Positions 1 to 7,873 of a stretch of 64,000 bases of DNA are shown here, piece after piece. Below the pieces are notes generated by a model that did no database searches, was not told the DNA's origin, and saw nothing but the letters and a program-made list of their open reading frames with translations. Both the position numbers and the translations under genes were made by a program. The stretch lies in contig NZ_CP028036.1 in assembly GCF_005491205.1 (NCBI RefSeq), forward strand, positions 241,150 to 305,149. Direction: 5' to 3'. Each line of letters begins with the position of its first letter. Position 1 is the first letter of the stretch. Source of the stretch: Nissabacter sp. SGAir0207 (GTDB taxonomy: Bacteria > Pseudomonadota > Gammaproteobacteria > Enterobacterales > Enterobacteriaceae).

Positions 1-351
1 GCGGTGCAGCGCGCCGCACGGGTGGCGCTGCTGGAGTGCCGCGACGATGTGCGCCGCATGTTTGCCATCTACCGCGAGCGCCGCGCCCTGATGATGGCAG
101 GGCTGGCCGCCATCCCGGAGCTGAGCCTGAATGAGCCGGAGGGCGCATTCTACTGCTTCCCGGCCTATTCGCTGCCGATCCCGGCTATTGATATAGTAGC
201 GCTGCTGCGTGAGCAGGGTATCGCCGTCAGGCCGGGCAGTGAGTTCGGCGCGGCTGGCGAAGGGCACCTCCGGCTCTCTTACGCGGCCAGCACAGAAGCG
301 ATTGCCGAAGGGCTTAAACGTCTCCGACGCGGATTGGCGGGGATCCGCTAG
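1..351 (+). CDS. PLP-dependent aminotransferase class I/II, C-terminal part (gene starts before the window)
   Basis: The reading frame is open from the first base to a TAG at 349-351, so about 117 residues of a longer protein are visible. The fragment matches the small C-terminal domain of aspartate-aminotransferase-fold (class I/II) enzymes. It has a block ending EPEGAFYCFPAY, then an 'IAVRPGSEFGAAGEGHLRLSYA' stretch, which in this family carries the arginine that binds the substrate alpha-carboxylate. The PLP lysine would lie upstream of the window. Substrate specificity cannot be read from this end. The TetR gene follows 42 bases later on the same strand, so the two may be linked. Confidence 0.85.
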   Translation, partial: AVQRAARVALLECRDDVRRMFAIYRERRALMMAGLAAIPELSLNEPEGAFYCFPAYSLPIPAIDIVALLREQGIAVRPGSEFGAAGEGHLRLSYAASTEAIAEGLKRLRRGLAGIR

Positions 352-393
352 GCATAGCGGGCAATAACAGGAATCGGCAAACCACAGGTAAAT

Positions 394-1002
394 ATGATGC
401 GCAGTGATACCGAAAGAAACCGCAAGAACTTGATCCAGGCTGCCGCCCGGCTGTTCGAGCGCTCTGAAACCCCCATCAGCATGACCGAGATTGCCGCCGA
501 GGCGGGCGTGTCGGTCGCCACCGCCTACCGGCAGTTCAACTCGGTGGAGGAGGTGCTGAACACCTACCGCCATGACGTCGGCCTGCTGCTGCTGGAGTAC
601 AGCCAGAAGCAGACCGGCAGCGGCCTGCAAAATCTGGAGAACATTAGCCGTTACTGGATCCGGCTGGTGCGCGAGCGCGGCGCGGCGATGGTGCCGATGC
701 GTAACCGCCGTGGCTATCTGGAGCGTTTGTGGGAGGGGGCGGAGTACCTGCTGGTGCAGGCCAACGCCGTCCGGCCCGCGCTGCGCGACGCCATGACGGA
801 GATGGATCTCCCGGATATTGGCGATAAGGCGGTCTTCCTCTGGAACATCCTGTTTGACCCGCGTGAGATCTTCGACCTGCTCGATACCGTGGGCCTGACC
901 GAGAAACAGGTCGGCACCCAGCTGATGTCGGTGCTGGTCGGCGGGCTGCGCGGCTTTGCCACCGCCAATGCGTTTTCCGTGGACGCCTACCGGGTGAAGT
1001 AG
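394..1002 (+). CDS. TetR/AcrR family transcriptional regulator
   Basis: This is a 202-residue protein of normal TetR length. Residues about 8-55 form the N-terminal helix-turn-helix (RKNLIQAAARLFE, MTEIAAEAGVSVATAYRQF), which is the most conserved part of the family. The rest is a diverse ligand-binding and dimerisation domain. Two ATGs stand at 394 and 397 after a weak AGGT. TetR proteins usually repress nearby transport or catabolic genes. The aminotransferase upstream and the 2-hydroxyacid dehydrogenase downstream, both on the same strand, are the candidate targets, but the ligand cannot be inferred. A strong hairpin follows the gene. Confidence 0.9.
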   Translation: MMRSDTERNRKNLIQAAARLFERSETPISMTEIAAEAGVSVATAYRQFNSVEEVLNTYRHDVGLLLLEYSQKQTGSGLQNLENISRYWIRLVRERGAAMVPMRNRRGYLERLWEGAEYLLVQANAVRPALRDAMTEMDLPDIGDKAVFLWNILFDPREIFDLLDTVGLTEKQVGTQLMSVLVGGLRGFATANAFSVDAYRVK

Positions 1003-1051
1003 CCCCGCCCGGCACACTCTGCACCCCTACTTTTTGCATCACGTGACTGTG

Positions 1052-1088
1052 AGGGGCGCGCTCGCGCCAAACGCCAGCGCGCCCCTTT
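1052..1088 (+). terminator. Hairpin between TetR gene and 2-hydroxyacid dehydrogenase gene
   Basis: AGGGGCGCGCT at 1052-1062 pairs perfectly with AGCGCGCCCCT at 1076-1086 (11 bp, GC-rich), followed by a short T run. It lies directly before the Shine-Dalgarno site of the next gene. It could terminate the TetR transcript or attenuate read-through into the dehydrogenase. Confidence 0.6.
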
Positions 1089-1102
1089 GAGAGGAGAGGA
1101 CA

Positions 1103-2044
1103 TTGAACACTACATCCCATCAGGTACTCATCATCCAACCCGTCATGGAGTCGCTGGATCAGCAGCTCTCCGCCCACTATCTGTGCCACCGGCTCTACCA
1201 GTCCGGCGCGCCGGAGGCCTATCTGGCGCGCCACGGCGACGGGATCACGGCGATTGTCACGCGTGGCGATGTCGGCGTGCCGCGCTGGGTGATGGAGGCG
1301 CTGCCACAGCTTAAGGTCATCTCCGTTTTTGGCGTCGGGACAGACAAGATCGACACCGCCTACGCCACCGCCAGGGGCATCCAGATCAGCATTACCCGTG
1401 ACATCCTGACCGATGATGTCGCTGACCTTGCTGTCACTATGGTGCTGGCCTTCTCGCGCAACCTGCTGGGCTACCACGCCTTTGCCCAGTCCGGCGCGTG
1501 GTCACAGGGCGGCCCGCTGCTCTCCAGCTCGCTGCGCGGCAAACGCGTGGGCATTGTCGGGCTGGGCAGTATTGGTCAGGCGATCGCCAGCCGCGCCCGC
1601 GCCTTTGGCATGGAGGTGGGCTACTGCGCCCGCACCCGCAAAACCGAGGAGTACGCCTACTTCCCGCACCCGGTCGATCTGGCCCACTATGCGGACTATC
1701 TGGTGCTGGCGCTCTCCGGCGGCCCGGACAACGAGGGGCTGATTGACAGTGAGGTGCTGGCGGCACTCGGCAGCGAGGGGGTGCTGGTCAACATCGCCCG
1801 TGGCAGCGTGGTGAATGAGGAGCACCTTATCCACGCCCTCACCACCGGTGCTATTCGCGGCGCGGCACTGGATGTGTTCCAGCATGAACCCGAGATCCCC
1901 GAGGCGTTGCGCCAGCGGGATAACGTGATCCTGACGCCCCACATCGGCAGCGCCACCCACGAAACGCGCCAGAACATGGCCGCCAACGTGATTGACAACC
2001 TGAGCGCCTATTTCACTGACGGGAAGGTAGTGACGCCGGTGTAG
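1103..2044 (+). CDS. D-isomer-specific 2-hydroxyacid dehydrogenase, NAD(P)-binding
   Basis: The 313-residue protein has both parts of the D-2-hydroxyacid dehydrogenase family. The Rossmann motif GLGSIG lies at 153-158. The catalytic triad is visible as Arg233 (NIARGS), Glu262 (HEPEIPE) and His280 (TPHIGS). The enzyme should interconvert a 2-keto acid and a D-2-hydroxy acid, and it resembles the hydroxypyruvate/glyoxylate reductase-like branch. I chose the TTG at 1103 because it follows a strong GAGAGGAGAGGA ribosome site and gives a full-length N-terminus. The neighbouring aminotransferase could supply its 2-keto acid, but that is inference. Confidence 0.88.
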   Translation: MNTTSHQVLIIQPVMESLDQQLSAHYLCHRLYQSGAPEAYLARHGDGITAIVTRGDVGVPRWVMEALPQLKVISVFGVGTDKIDTAYATARGIQISITRDILTDDVADLAVTMVLAFSRNLLGYHAFAQSGAWSQGGPLLSSSLRGKRVGIVGLGSIGQAIASRARAFGMEVGYCARTRKTEEYAYFPHPVDLAHYADYLVLALSGGPDNEGLIDSEVLAALGSEGVLVNIARGSVVNEEHLIHALTTGAIRGAALDVFQHEPEIPEALRQRDNVILTPHIGSATHETRQNMAANVIDNLSAYFTDGKVVTPV

Positions 2045-2058
2045 CGGGAAATGAATGA

Positions 2059-2085
2059 AGCGGGCGATGCTGGTGGCCGCCCGCT
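2059..2085. terminator. Bidirectional hairpin between convergent genes
   Basis: AGCGGGCG (2059-2066) pairs with CGCCCGCT (2078-2085) between the convergent dehydrogenase and cupin genes. There is no long T run. Confidence 0.5.
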
Positions 2086-2096
2086 ACATATAGGCC

Positions 2097-2441
2097 CTAA
2101 AGCGCCGGCAGGTCGGTGCGGTCACCGCGGGTGGTGGGGTGGGAGATCACCAGAAACTCCACGGCCTGCGGCGAGTCATTCCGCGCTTGGTGCGGCGCGC
2201 CGGGCGGGATCTCGATGCCCTGCTGGGCGTGGAGAGTGTGCCTTTTCCCTTCCAGCTCCATCGTCAGCGTGCCGCTAAGCACAAAGAAAAATTGCCGGGA
2301 AATGGCATGGTAGTGGCGCGCCTCCTTCGTGTCAGCGGGCATCTTCTCGTGAATGACTAGCATCTCTGGCCGCTTCACCAGATACCAGCCGTCGCACTGC
2401 TCACCCCAGACATAGTGTTCCGCATTGTCCTTGGAAATCAT
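2097..2441 (-). CDS. Cupin-domain protein
   Basis: A single-domain cupin of about 114 residues. The first cupin motif is seen as HYHAISRQFFFVLSGTLTMEL and the second as GIEIPPGAPHQARN, giving candidate metal-binding histidines in both motifs. I prefer the ATG at 2441 because the strong AAGGAG ends six bases upstream; a longer frame opens at 2456. Small cupins of this type serve as sugar-nucleotide or acid isomerases, dioxygenases or binding proteins, and the substrate is unknown here. The gene is transcribed divergently from the histidine phosphatase gene. Confidence 0.8.
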   Translation of the reverse strand: MISKDNAEHYVWGEQCDGWYLVKRPEMLVIHEKMPADTKEARHYHAISRQFFFVLSGTLTMELEGKRHTLHAQQGIEIPPGAPHQARNDSPQAVEFLVISHPTTRGDRTDLPAL

Positions 2442-2598
2442 GGTCACTCCTTTCATTCGCCGCTTACGTTGTCATGACCTTACCATGACACCGGCAGAAT
2501 AGTTGCGCCGCAATTTCCCCGCCTCGCGTGATTGGCATGATTTGTCACCAAAATGTTAAGGTAAATGGAGACGCCCCACATTTTACAGGGAGGTGAAG

Positions 2599-3162
2599 AT
2601 GCAAGAGATCATGATGATGCGCCACGGCAAACCGGCGCTTGGTGAGCTTAGGCCGATCGCGGCAGGTGAGATGGCGCAGTTTATCAAGCACTATAACCGC
2701 GCCGACACCGGCGATGACCAGCCCACGGAGGAGGGCCGGCGACAGGCGCACCGCGCCGCCGTGATTGTGAGCAGTGACCTGCCGCGGGCGCTCTCCTCTC
2801 TGCGGGCGCTGGGCCTGCACCCCTCGCAGACGCACGCGGTGTTCCGTGAGGCTGAACTGCCGGTGTTACGCCTGCCCGCGCCGCGCCTCGCTCCCTTCTC
2901 CTGGGTATTTTTATTCCGGCTGCTCTGGCTCGGCGGTTGGTCTGGCGAGGCGGAGTCCTATCGGGCTGCCCAGCAGCGTGCGGATGCCGCCTGTGACCGG
3001 CTGGTTGCGCTGGCGCAAAAGGCTGACGGGCCGGTGCTGCTGATGGGCCACGGCATCATGAACCGCCTGATAGCCAAGCGCCTGATGCAGCGCGGCTGGC
3101 GACAATCGGCGGCGCCGGGCAAGGGCCACTGGGGACTGGGCATCTACCAATCCGCGCCATAA
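2599..3162 (+). CDS. Histidine phosphatase family protein (phosphoglycerate-mutase fold)
   Basis: About 187 residues. The phosphate-accepting histidine is in the N-terminal MMMRHGK motif (residues 4-10). The second catalytic histidine is in LLMGHGIMNRL near residue 150, and an acidic FREAELP segment lies between them. This arrangement is typical of the two-histidine phosphatase superfamily (SixA/CobC/PhoE-like). The ATG at 2599 is preferred over the in-frame GTG at 2593 because GGGAGG ends just before it. The physiological substrate cannot be told. Confidence 0.82.
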   Translation: MQEIMMMRHGKPALGELRPIAAGEMAQFIKHYNRADTGDDQPTEEGRRQAHRAAVIVSSDLPRALSSLRALGLHPSQTHAVFREAELPVLRLPAPRLAPFSWVFLFRLLWLGGWSGEAESYRAAQQRADAACDRLVALAQKADGPVLLMGHGIMNRLIAKRLMQRGWRQSAAPGKGHWGLGIYQSAP

Positions 3163-3231
3163 ACGCAACCGGCTATTTTTTATCACGTTTTTTTGCCCGT
3201 CGGCGTACAATCAAAAATAACGTATAAAATC

Positions 3232-3248
3232 TCTAGACGACTGGTCTA
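3232..3248. promoter_or_regulatory. Operator of the downstream TetR (NemR-like) gene
   Basis: TAGACGACTGGTCTA at 3234-3248 is an inverted repeat (TAGAC-N5-GTCTA). The same 17 bases, including the preceding TC, recur at 3924-3940 in front of the DJ-1-like gene. It lies 22 bases upstream of the regulator start, where self-repression would act. It resembles the published NemR box. Confidence 0.75.
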
Positions 3249-3269
3249 ATAAGGGCTATCTTTTAATCC

Positions 3270-3875
3270 ATGACGACTGCAACGCATTTATCTAAAGACT
3301 CTGTCCGCGAGCACATTCTCGCTACCGGCCAGCGCATTATGGCCAGCAAGGGGTATTCGGCTGTCGGGCTGAATGAGATCCTGAAAGATGCCGGGGTGCC
3401 CAAAGGCTCTTTCTACCACTACTTTGGTTCCAAAGACGCCTATGGCGTCGCGCTGTTGGAAGCCTATTTTGCTGACTATCTCGCCGATCTCGATGCGACG
3501 CTCAGCCAGCCCAACAGCAACATGGCGCAGCGGTTGATGCACTACTGGCAGCAGTGGCAGGCGACCCAATCCTTCCAGGATTGTCAGGGCAAGTGCCTCG
3601 CGGTGAAGCTCGGTGCTGAAGTGGCGGATCTCTCGGAGAACATGCGACTCGCGCTGAAGCAGGGCACGGCAGGCATTGTCAAACGGCTTAGCGCCGCCAT
3701 TGAAGCCGGGGTGGCGGAAGGCTCGCTGAAGATCAACAACACGCCGACCCACGTGGCGGAGAGCCTCTACCAGCTGTGGCTGGGAGCCAGCGTGATGGTG
3801 AAGATTGTCCGTAACAAGCAACCCTTTGAGTCAGCGATGCAGTTGACCCAGCAAAGTCTCAACATCACCCCTTAG
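3270..3875 (+). CDS. TetR family regulator, NemR/AcuR-like
   Basis: A 201-residue TetR regulator. The HTH spans about residues 12-58 (REHILATGQRIMASKGYSAV, LNEILKDAGVPKGSFYHYF, GSKDAYG). The remainder follows the NemR/AcuR pattern, including FQDCQGKCLAVKLGAEVADLSE with two cysteines (in FQDCQGKCL) that in NemR-type regulators sense electrophiles or hypochlorous acid. Identical 15-bp palindromes precede this gene and the DJ-1-like gene downstream. That makes autoregulation and control of a reactive-carbonyl or electrophile defence gene the likely role. The redox-sensing role is inferred from the family and from those cysteines. Confidence 0.85.
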   Translation: MTTATHLSKDSVREHILATGQRIMASKGYSAVGLNEILKDAGVPKGSFYHYFGSKDAYGVALLEAYFADYLADLDATLSQPNSNMAQRLMHYWQQWQATQSFQDCQGKCLAVKLGAEVADLSENMRLALKQGTAGIVKRLSAAIEAGVAEGSLKINNTPTHVAESLYQLWLGASVMVKIVRNKQPFESAMQLTQQSLNITP

Positions 3876-3888
3876 GGGGGTAATAACG

Positions 3889-3913
3889 ATGGCACGGAGC
3901 GGTGCCATTTTTT
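3889..3913 (+). terminator. Rho-independent terminator after the NemR-like gene
   Basis: ATGGCAC (3889-3895) and GTGCCAT (3902-3908) form a 7-bp stem with a 6-base loop, followed by a run of Ts to 3913. It separates the regulator from the operator of the next gene, so the two genes are transcribed independently. Confidence 0.8.
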
Positions 3914-3923
3914 AGCGCCTGAT

Positions 3924-3940
3924 TCTAGACGACTGGTCTA
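3924..3940. promoter_or_regulatory. Operator upstream of the DJ-1/PfpI-like gene
   Basis: This is an exact copy of the 17 bases at 3232-3248 (core TAGACGACTGGTCTA). It lies 33 bases upstream of the DJ-1-like start codon, consistent with repression by the adjacent TetR protein. Confidence 0.75.
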
Positions 3941-3973
3941 CTCTAAACCTAACCTGTTCTACGGAGATGCAAC

Positions 3974-4654
3974 ATGAAAATTTTGATGGTACTGACCTCA
4001 CACGATCAACTGGGCGACACTGGACGTAAAACCGGCTTCTGGCTGGAGGAGCTGGCCGCGCCCTACTACGCCTTCAAGGAGGCGGGTGCCGAGATCACTT
4101 TAGCCTCGCCGAACGGGGGCAATCCCCCGCTGGATCCGAAAAGCAATGAGCCAGCCTTCCAGACTGACCTGACCCGCCGCTTTGAGGCAGACGCCAGCGC
4201 GATGGCGCAACTCGCCACCACGGTGCGGCTGGATAGCGTATCGCAAGCGGATTACGACACGGTGTTTTATCCGGGCGGCCACGGCCCGCTGTGGGATCTG
4301 GCGGAAGACAAGCACTCCATCGCCCTGATTGAGGCCTTCTTGCAGGCGGAAAAACCGGTGGCGCTGGTCTGCCACGCGCCGGGGGTGCTGCGCCATGTCA
4401 CCACCCCGGCGGGGCGGCCACTGGTAGAGGGGAGAGCGGTCACCGGCTTTGCCAACAGCGAGGAGGAGGCCGTCGGCCTGACCCATGTGGTGCCATTCTT
4501 GGTGGAGGATGAACTGGTTGCCCTCGGTGGCCGCTACTCCAAAGGCGAGGACTGGGGTTCTTACGTGGTGCAGGATGGCCTGCTGATCACCGGGCAAAAC
4601 CCCACCTCCTCTGCTGCAACGGCCGCCCGGCTGCTTGCGCAGTTCGCCGGTTAA
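3974..4654 (+). CDS. Type 1 glutamine amidotransferase-like protein (DJ-1/PfpI, Hsp31-like)
   Basis: A 226-residue DJ-1/PfpI superfamily protein of the Hsp31/YDR533C-like branch. The nucleophile elbow is ALVCHAPGVL (Cys near residue 136), and VFYPGGHGPLWDL precedes it. The GRKTGFWLEELAAPYYAF segment is characteristic of this subfamily. Relatives act as glyoxalase III, deglycase or holding chaperones against methylglyoxal-type aldehydes. The shared operator with the NemR-like repressor supports an electrophile-induced detoxification role, which is inference. A good GGAG lies before the ATG. Confidence 0.88.
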   Translation: MKILMVLTSHDQLGDTGRKTGFWLEELAAPYYAFKEAGAEITLASPNGGNPPLDPKSNEPAFQTDLTRRFEADASAMAQLATTVRLDSVSQADYDTVFYPGGHGPLWDLAEDKHSIALIEAFLQAEKPVALVCHAPGVLRHVTTPAGRPLVEGRAVTGFANSEEEAVGLTHVVPFLVEDELVALGGRYSKGEDWGSYVVQDGLLITGQNPTSSAATAARLLAQFAG

Positions 4655-4670
4655 TCCCGCAGGCAACGCA

Positions 4671-4698
4671 GCATCGCTGGCCCCACGGCCAGCGATGC
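4671..4698. terminator. Perfect 12-bp hairpin between convergent genes
   Basis: GCATCGCTGGCC (4671-4682), loop CCAC, then GGCCAGCGATGC (4687-4698). It sits between the DJ-1-like gene and the end of the UbiD-like gene, and is probably a shared bidirectional terminator, although no long T run follows on either side. Confidence 0.65.
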
Positions 4699-4705
4699 GT
4701 GCGCT

Positions 4706-6178
4706 TTACTCAGGCCAGTGGCGCAAGACGTGCTGGCGCAGCGCCTCAGGGTAGCCCTGCTCAAAGGAGGCGTGCAGATGCCGCCCGGCCTCGGGTGCTG
4801 GCTGGAGGGTGTCATATACCACCTTCGGCCCCAGCCGTGCCTCATACTCCTCTTCGGTATAACACTGCGGCAACCTGACTACCCGCTGGTTCTCAAACAC
4901 CGCGCGCCCCCCGGTGGGGTGGATGCGGGTAGAGAGCGCCCACACCACATCCTCGAGGTTGGTGGGATCAATGTCATCATCCACCAGGAAAACCTTGGGA
5001 ACAAAGAGTGACGCATCGGTGCTGAACAGTACCTCCCCCACCCGCTGGGCGAACGCCTCGCTCTCCATATCCGGCAAATGCTTGCGCCAGTCCGACGGCA
5101 CCACCACCAGCAGCCAGTGCACCGCCGAAGCCTCCGGCACCCAAACAGTTTTTACCGGCAGCCCGGCGTCGCGCAGGTGGGTCAGCATGTCTGCGGCAAT
5201 GCCCATCGCCCAGACGGTGTGCGACTCATCGGTCGGGCGGCCCGCCACCACCAGCGGCCAGATGGGATCATCCCGGTGGGTAATCACCTCTACGTGGAAC
5301 GTCGGCTGGGCAGATGAGCCGGTGCCCAGATAGCCGCCATACTCGCCGTAGGGGCCTTCCATGCAGTCGCGCTCAATCGACACGTGCCCCTCAATCACAA
5401 TCTCCGCCGAGGCTGGCACCTTGAGATCCACGCTGACGGCATCCACCAGCTCCACCGGCTCGCCCATCAGCGCGCCAACGAAATCGGCCTCATCCACTTC
5501 CGCCGGGATCGGGATGCCAGAGGCGCAGGAGATGGCCGGGGCCGGCCCCTGCACCAGCGCATAAGGCATCGGCTGGCCCAGCGCCACCCACTCGCCCCAG
5601 ATCTGGCCGATGTGCTGGCTCGGCACCATCAGTCCCACCATCCGTTTGCCATCCACCTTCATCACCCTGGCGATAGACCAGTTCACCCAGCGGCCATCGG
5701 GGGTTTTCACAATCAGCGTGCCCCAGGTATTGGCGTAGCGGCCCCCATCACGCTCGTGGGCGAAGGGGATCGGGAAGCGGTCGAGGTTGGCATCATCGCC
5801 CTGCAACACGTTCTGGCGGCAGGGGGCGGTGGCCGCCTCCACCACCACGGGCGGCACCAACGGCAGGTGGCGGGCGGCGGAGAGCGCCTCGACAATCTCC
5901 GGGCCGGTGGCATCGGCTGGCAGGCCCAGCGACAGCGCCACGCGCGCGTAGCGCATCTCCGGGCGGGAGCAGAGGGCAGCTGGCGCGCCCAAAATGCGGA
6001 AACCCGGCTGCGCGCCGCGAATGTTGGCGAACAGCGGGGCGGGCGAGTGGATCTCGCAACTGCGGCGGGTGATCGCGCCCGGCTCCAGATCGCCGTCCAC
6101 TTCACGGCTGATGTGCATAATGTCGCCCAGTTCATCCAGCGCGGCGATATAACTTCTCAGGTCACTCAGGTACTTCAT
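4706..6178 (-). CDS. UbiD family prenylated-FMN-dependent decarboxylase
   Basis: A 490-residue protein with the length and core motifs of UbiD enzymes. HERDGGRYANTWG leads to the conserved arginine in NWSIAR (about 171). The acidic pair is seen in EGPYGEYGGY (Glu274 and Glu279). These residues hold prenylated FMN and do the acid-base chemistry of reversible (hydroxy)arylic acid decarboxylation. The ATG at 6178 follows AAGGAG. A longer in-frame extension to 6298 lacks a ribosome site and would run into the MarR operator side. No UbiX prenyltransferase gene is adjacent, so the cofactor must come from elsewhere. The divergent MarR gene suggests induction by a phenolic acid. Confidence 0.88.
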   Translation of the reverse strand: MKYLSDLRSYIAALDELGDIMHISREVDGDLEPGAITRRSCEIHSPAPLFANIRGAQPGFRILGAPAALCSRPEMRYARVALSLGLPADATGPEIVEALSAARHLPLVPPVVVEAATAPCRQNVLQGDDANLDRFPIPFAHERDGGRYANTWGTLIVKTPDGRWVNWSIARVMKVDGKRMVGLMVPSQHIGQIWGEWVALGQPMPYALVQGPAPAISCASGIPIPAEVDEADFVGALMGEPVELVDAVSVDLKVPASAEIVIEGHVSIERDCMEGPYGEYGGYLGTGSSAQPTFHVEVITHRDDPIWPLVVAGRPTDESHTVWAMGIAADMLTHLRDAGLPVKTVWVPEASAVHWLLVVVPSDWRKHLPDMESEAFAQRVGEVLFSTDASLFVPKVFLVDDDIDPTNLEDVVWALSTRIHPTGGRAVFENQRVVRLPQCYTEEEYEARLGPKVVYDTLQPAPEAGRHLHASFEQGYPEALRQHVLRHWPE

Positions 6179-6285
6179 CACTTGCTCCTTGCGTGGGGCC
6201 GGGCGCGCGGCCTGCTGTACAGCGGCGGCCCCCGCCGTATAAAGTGGGGGGTAACCCGTTTGCCACAGCAGGCCAGCGCGCAAAT

Positions 6286-6316
6286 AGTTCGAATGCAAAC
6301 AGTTCGAATTCGAACT
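6286..6316. promoter_or_regulatory. MarR operator between UbiD-like and MarR genes
   Basis: AGTTCGAATTCGAACT at 6301-6316 is a perfect 16-bp palindrome, and a further half-site AGTTCGAA lies at 6286-6293. It stands 35 bases upstream of the MarR start and about 120 bases from the UbiD start, where it can control both divergent promoters. Confidence 0.8.
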
Positions 6317-6351
6317 ATAATTTTATCATCCCAAAGGAGTCAAGAGAGCCT

Positions 6352-6840
6352 ATGCCAGAAAACCCTGATCTTATCCTCGCCGCGCCGCTCTGGCCGCATG
6401 GCGCGTCGTCGCTGATGCACCTGGTGCGCCGCGCCGGGCAACACTCCAGCGTCTGCTGGGCCAACAGCGTGGATACTGGGCTGTCTGCCGTGCAGTATGC
6501 GATTCTGGTGGTGCTGGCGGAGGAGAAGGTCTGTGACCAGCAAACGCTCGGCAACCGGGCCGGATTTGACAAGGCCACCGGCACCTATGTCATTGACCGC
6601 ATGACAAAAAGCGGGCTGCTGAATGTGCTGGTTGACCCAGACGATCGCCGGCGCAAGCGAGTTTCCATGACGCCGGAGGGGGAAGCCATGCTGGCGCGGA
6701 TGGTGGAGCAGGCCAAAGCCGCCGAGCGGATGATCACCGCCGGGCTGGATGCCAATGATATCGCTGACCTCAAACGGCTGCTGAGCAAGCTTGGCGGCGT
6801 GCAGGAGCCAGAATCCCATGCCATCGCTGAGCGCGGCTGA
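6352..6840 (+). CDS. MarR family transcriptional regulator
   Basis: A 162-residue winged-helix protein. The DNA-binding region includes LSAVQYAILVVLAEEKVCDQQTLGNRAGFDKATGTYVIDRM and the wing VDPDDRRRKRVSMTPEGEAML, which is the usual MarR signature. The ATG at 6352 follows AAAGGAG; the frame extends upstream but that part overlaps the palindromic operator and is unlikely to be translated. MarR proteins of this branch bind aromatic acids, in keeping with the divergent UbiD-type decarboxylase. The AraC-type gene begins within its last codons, so the two regulators are probably co-transcribed. Confidence 0.88.
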   Translation: MPENPDLILAAPLWPHGASSLMHLVRRAGQHSSVCWANSVDTGLSAVQYAILVVLAEEKVCDQQTLGNRAGFDKATGTYVIDRMTKSGLLNVLVDPDDRRRKRVSMTPEGEAMLARMVEQAKAAERMITAGLDANDIADLKRLLSKLGGVQEPESHAIAERG

Positions 6841-7843
6841 CGCGCGCCCCGATCCCAAGCCCGAACTGACCATCGGGTTTTTACTGATGCGGCAATTTAC
6901 CCTCGCCTCGGTGGCGGGGCTGGTGGAGTCGCTGCGCTTCGCGGCGGATGAGTCCTTCTCCAGCCGGCAGATTTTTTGCCGCTGGGAGTGGATGACCTGT
7001 GACGACCAGCCGGTCACCGCCAGCTGCGGCCTGCCGGTTTCGCCCACCGCCCCGCTCGATTTCACCCGCGAGTGGGACTACTTCGTGGTGGCCGGCGGCC
7101 TGCTGGAGGAGACACGCCAGCCGCCAGCCTGGCTGTTGCAGGCGCTGCGCGACCTGCACGCGCGCAACATCCCGATCATTACGTTGTGCAGCGGCGCGTT
7201 TGTCGCGGGCAACGCCGGGCTGCTGGACAACCGCCACTGCGCCATCCACTTCACCACCCGTGAGGAGTTCAGCGCGCGCTTCCCGAAAGCCATCCCGGTC
7301 ATCGACAAGACCTACATCAAGGATGGCGGCATCATCTCCTGCCCCGGTGGCACCGCCATTGACCTGGCGGCGGATCTCATTCGCCACCACTGCGGCGTGG
7401 TGCGGTCGCAAAAAGTGCTGAAGTACCTGCTGGTGGATGAGCCAGCGGCCAGCAAAAAAGCCGTCCCGAAAACCGCCGTGGCGGAGGGCAACGTCTATGA
7501 GAATGCCTTGGTGAATCGGGTGATTGAGTACATGAGGCACCATCTGGATACACCGGTGCCGCTGAGTGACGTGGCGGAGTTTGCTGGCCTCACCTTCCGC
7601 CAGCTCAACCTGACCTTCACCAAGTGCACAGGGTGCTCGGCGGCGGTCTACTGGCGGCGGATGCGGCTGGAGCAGGCGCGCAAGCTGATGGCCGACTCCA
7701 GCCGTAGTATCAATGAGATTGCGGCCGCCACCGGTTTCGCCGATGCCTCGCACCTGATTGCCTGGTTCCGCAAGCAGTATGGCGAGACTCCCAGCTCCTT
7801 CCGCAAGCGTCGAAGGAAAGTGGAGAAGTTACTGAACGATTGA
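6818..7843 (+). CDS. GlxA-type transcriptional regulator (DJ-1/PfpI domain plus AraC HTH)
   Basis: About 341 residues. The N-terminal half is an inactive-amidase-like DJ-1/PfpI domain (TIGFLLMRQFTLASVAG; ITLCSGAFVAGNAGLL), and residues about 230-330 are an AraC double HTH (PLSDVAEFAGLTFRQLNLTF; SINEIAAATGFADASHLIAWFRKQYG). Such regulators sense amines, amino acids or related metabolites. The start at 6818 has AGGAG ten bases upstream and overlaps the end of the MarR gene by 23 bases, suggesting translational coupling. Its target is not evident; the MFS transporter gene lies convergently downstream. Confidence 0.87.
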   Translation: MPSLSAADARPDPKPELTIGFLLMRQFTLASVAGLVESLRFAADESFSSRQIFCRWEWMTCDDQPVTASCGLPVSPTAPLDFTREWDYFVVAGGLLEETRQPPAWLLQALRDLHARNIPIITLCSGAFVAGNAGLLDNRHCAIHFTTREEFSARFPKAIPVIDKTYIKDGGIISCPGGTAIDLAADLIRHHCGVVRSQKVLKYLLVDEPAASKKAVPKTAVAEGNVYENALVNRVIEYMRHHLDTPVPLSDVAEFAGLTFRQLNLTFTKCTGCSAAVYWRRMRLEQARKLMADSSRSINEIAAATGFADASHLIAWFRKQYGETPSSFRKRRRKVEKLLND

Positions 7844-7847
7844 GGAA

Positions 7848-7873
7848 GGGGCTGCACCGCAGCCCCTTTTTTT
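7848..7873 (+). terminator. Rho-independent terminator after the AraC-type gene
   Basis: GGGGCTGC (7848-7855), loop ACC, GCAGCCCC (7859-7866), then seven Ts. A textbook intrinsic terminator for the MarR-AraC transcript. Confidence 0.9.

Noticed and set aside
5384..6415. A 343-codon plus-strand frame
   Set aside because: It lies opposite the UbiD-type gene and runs into the MarR operator; its translation has no family resemblance.
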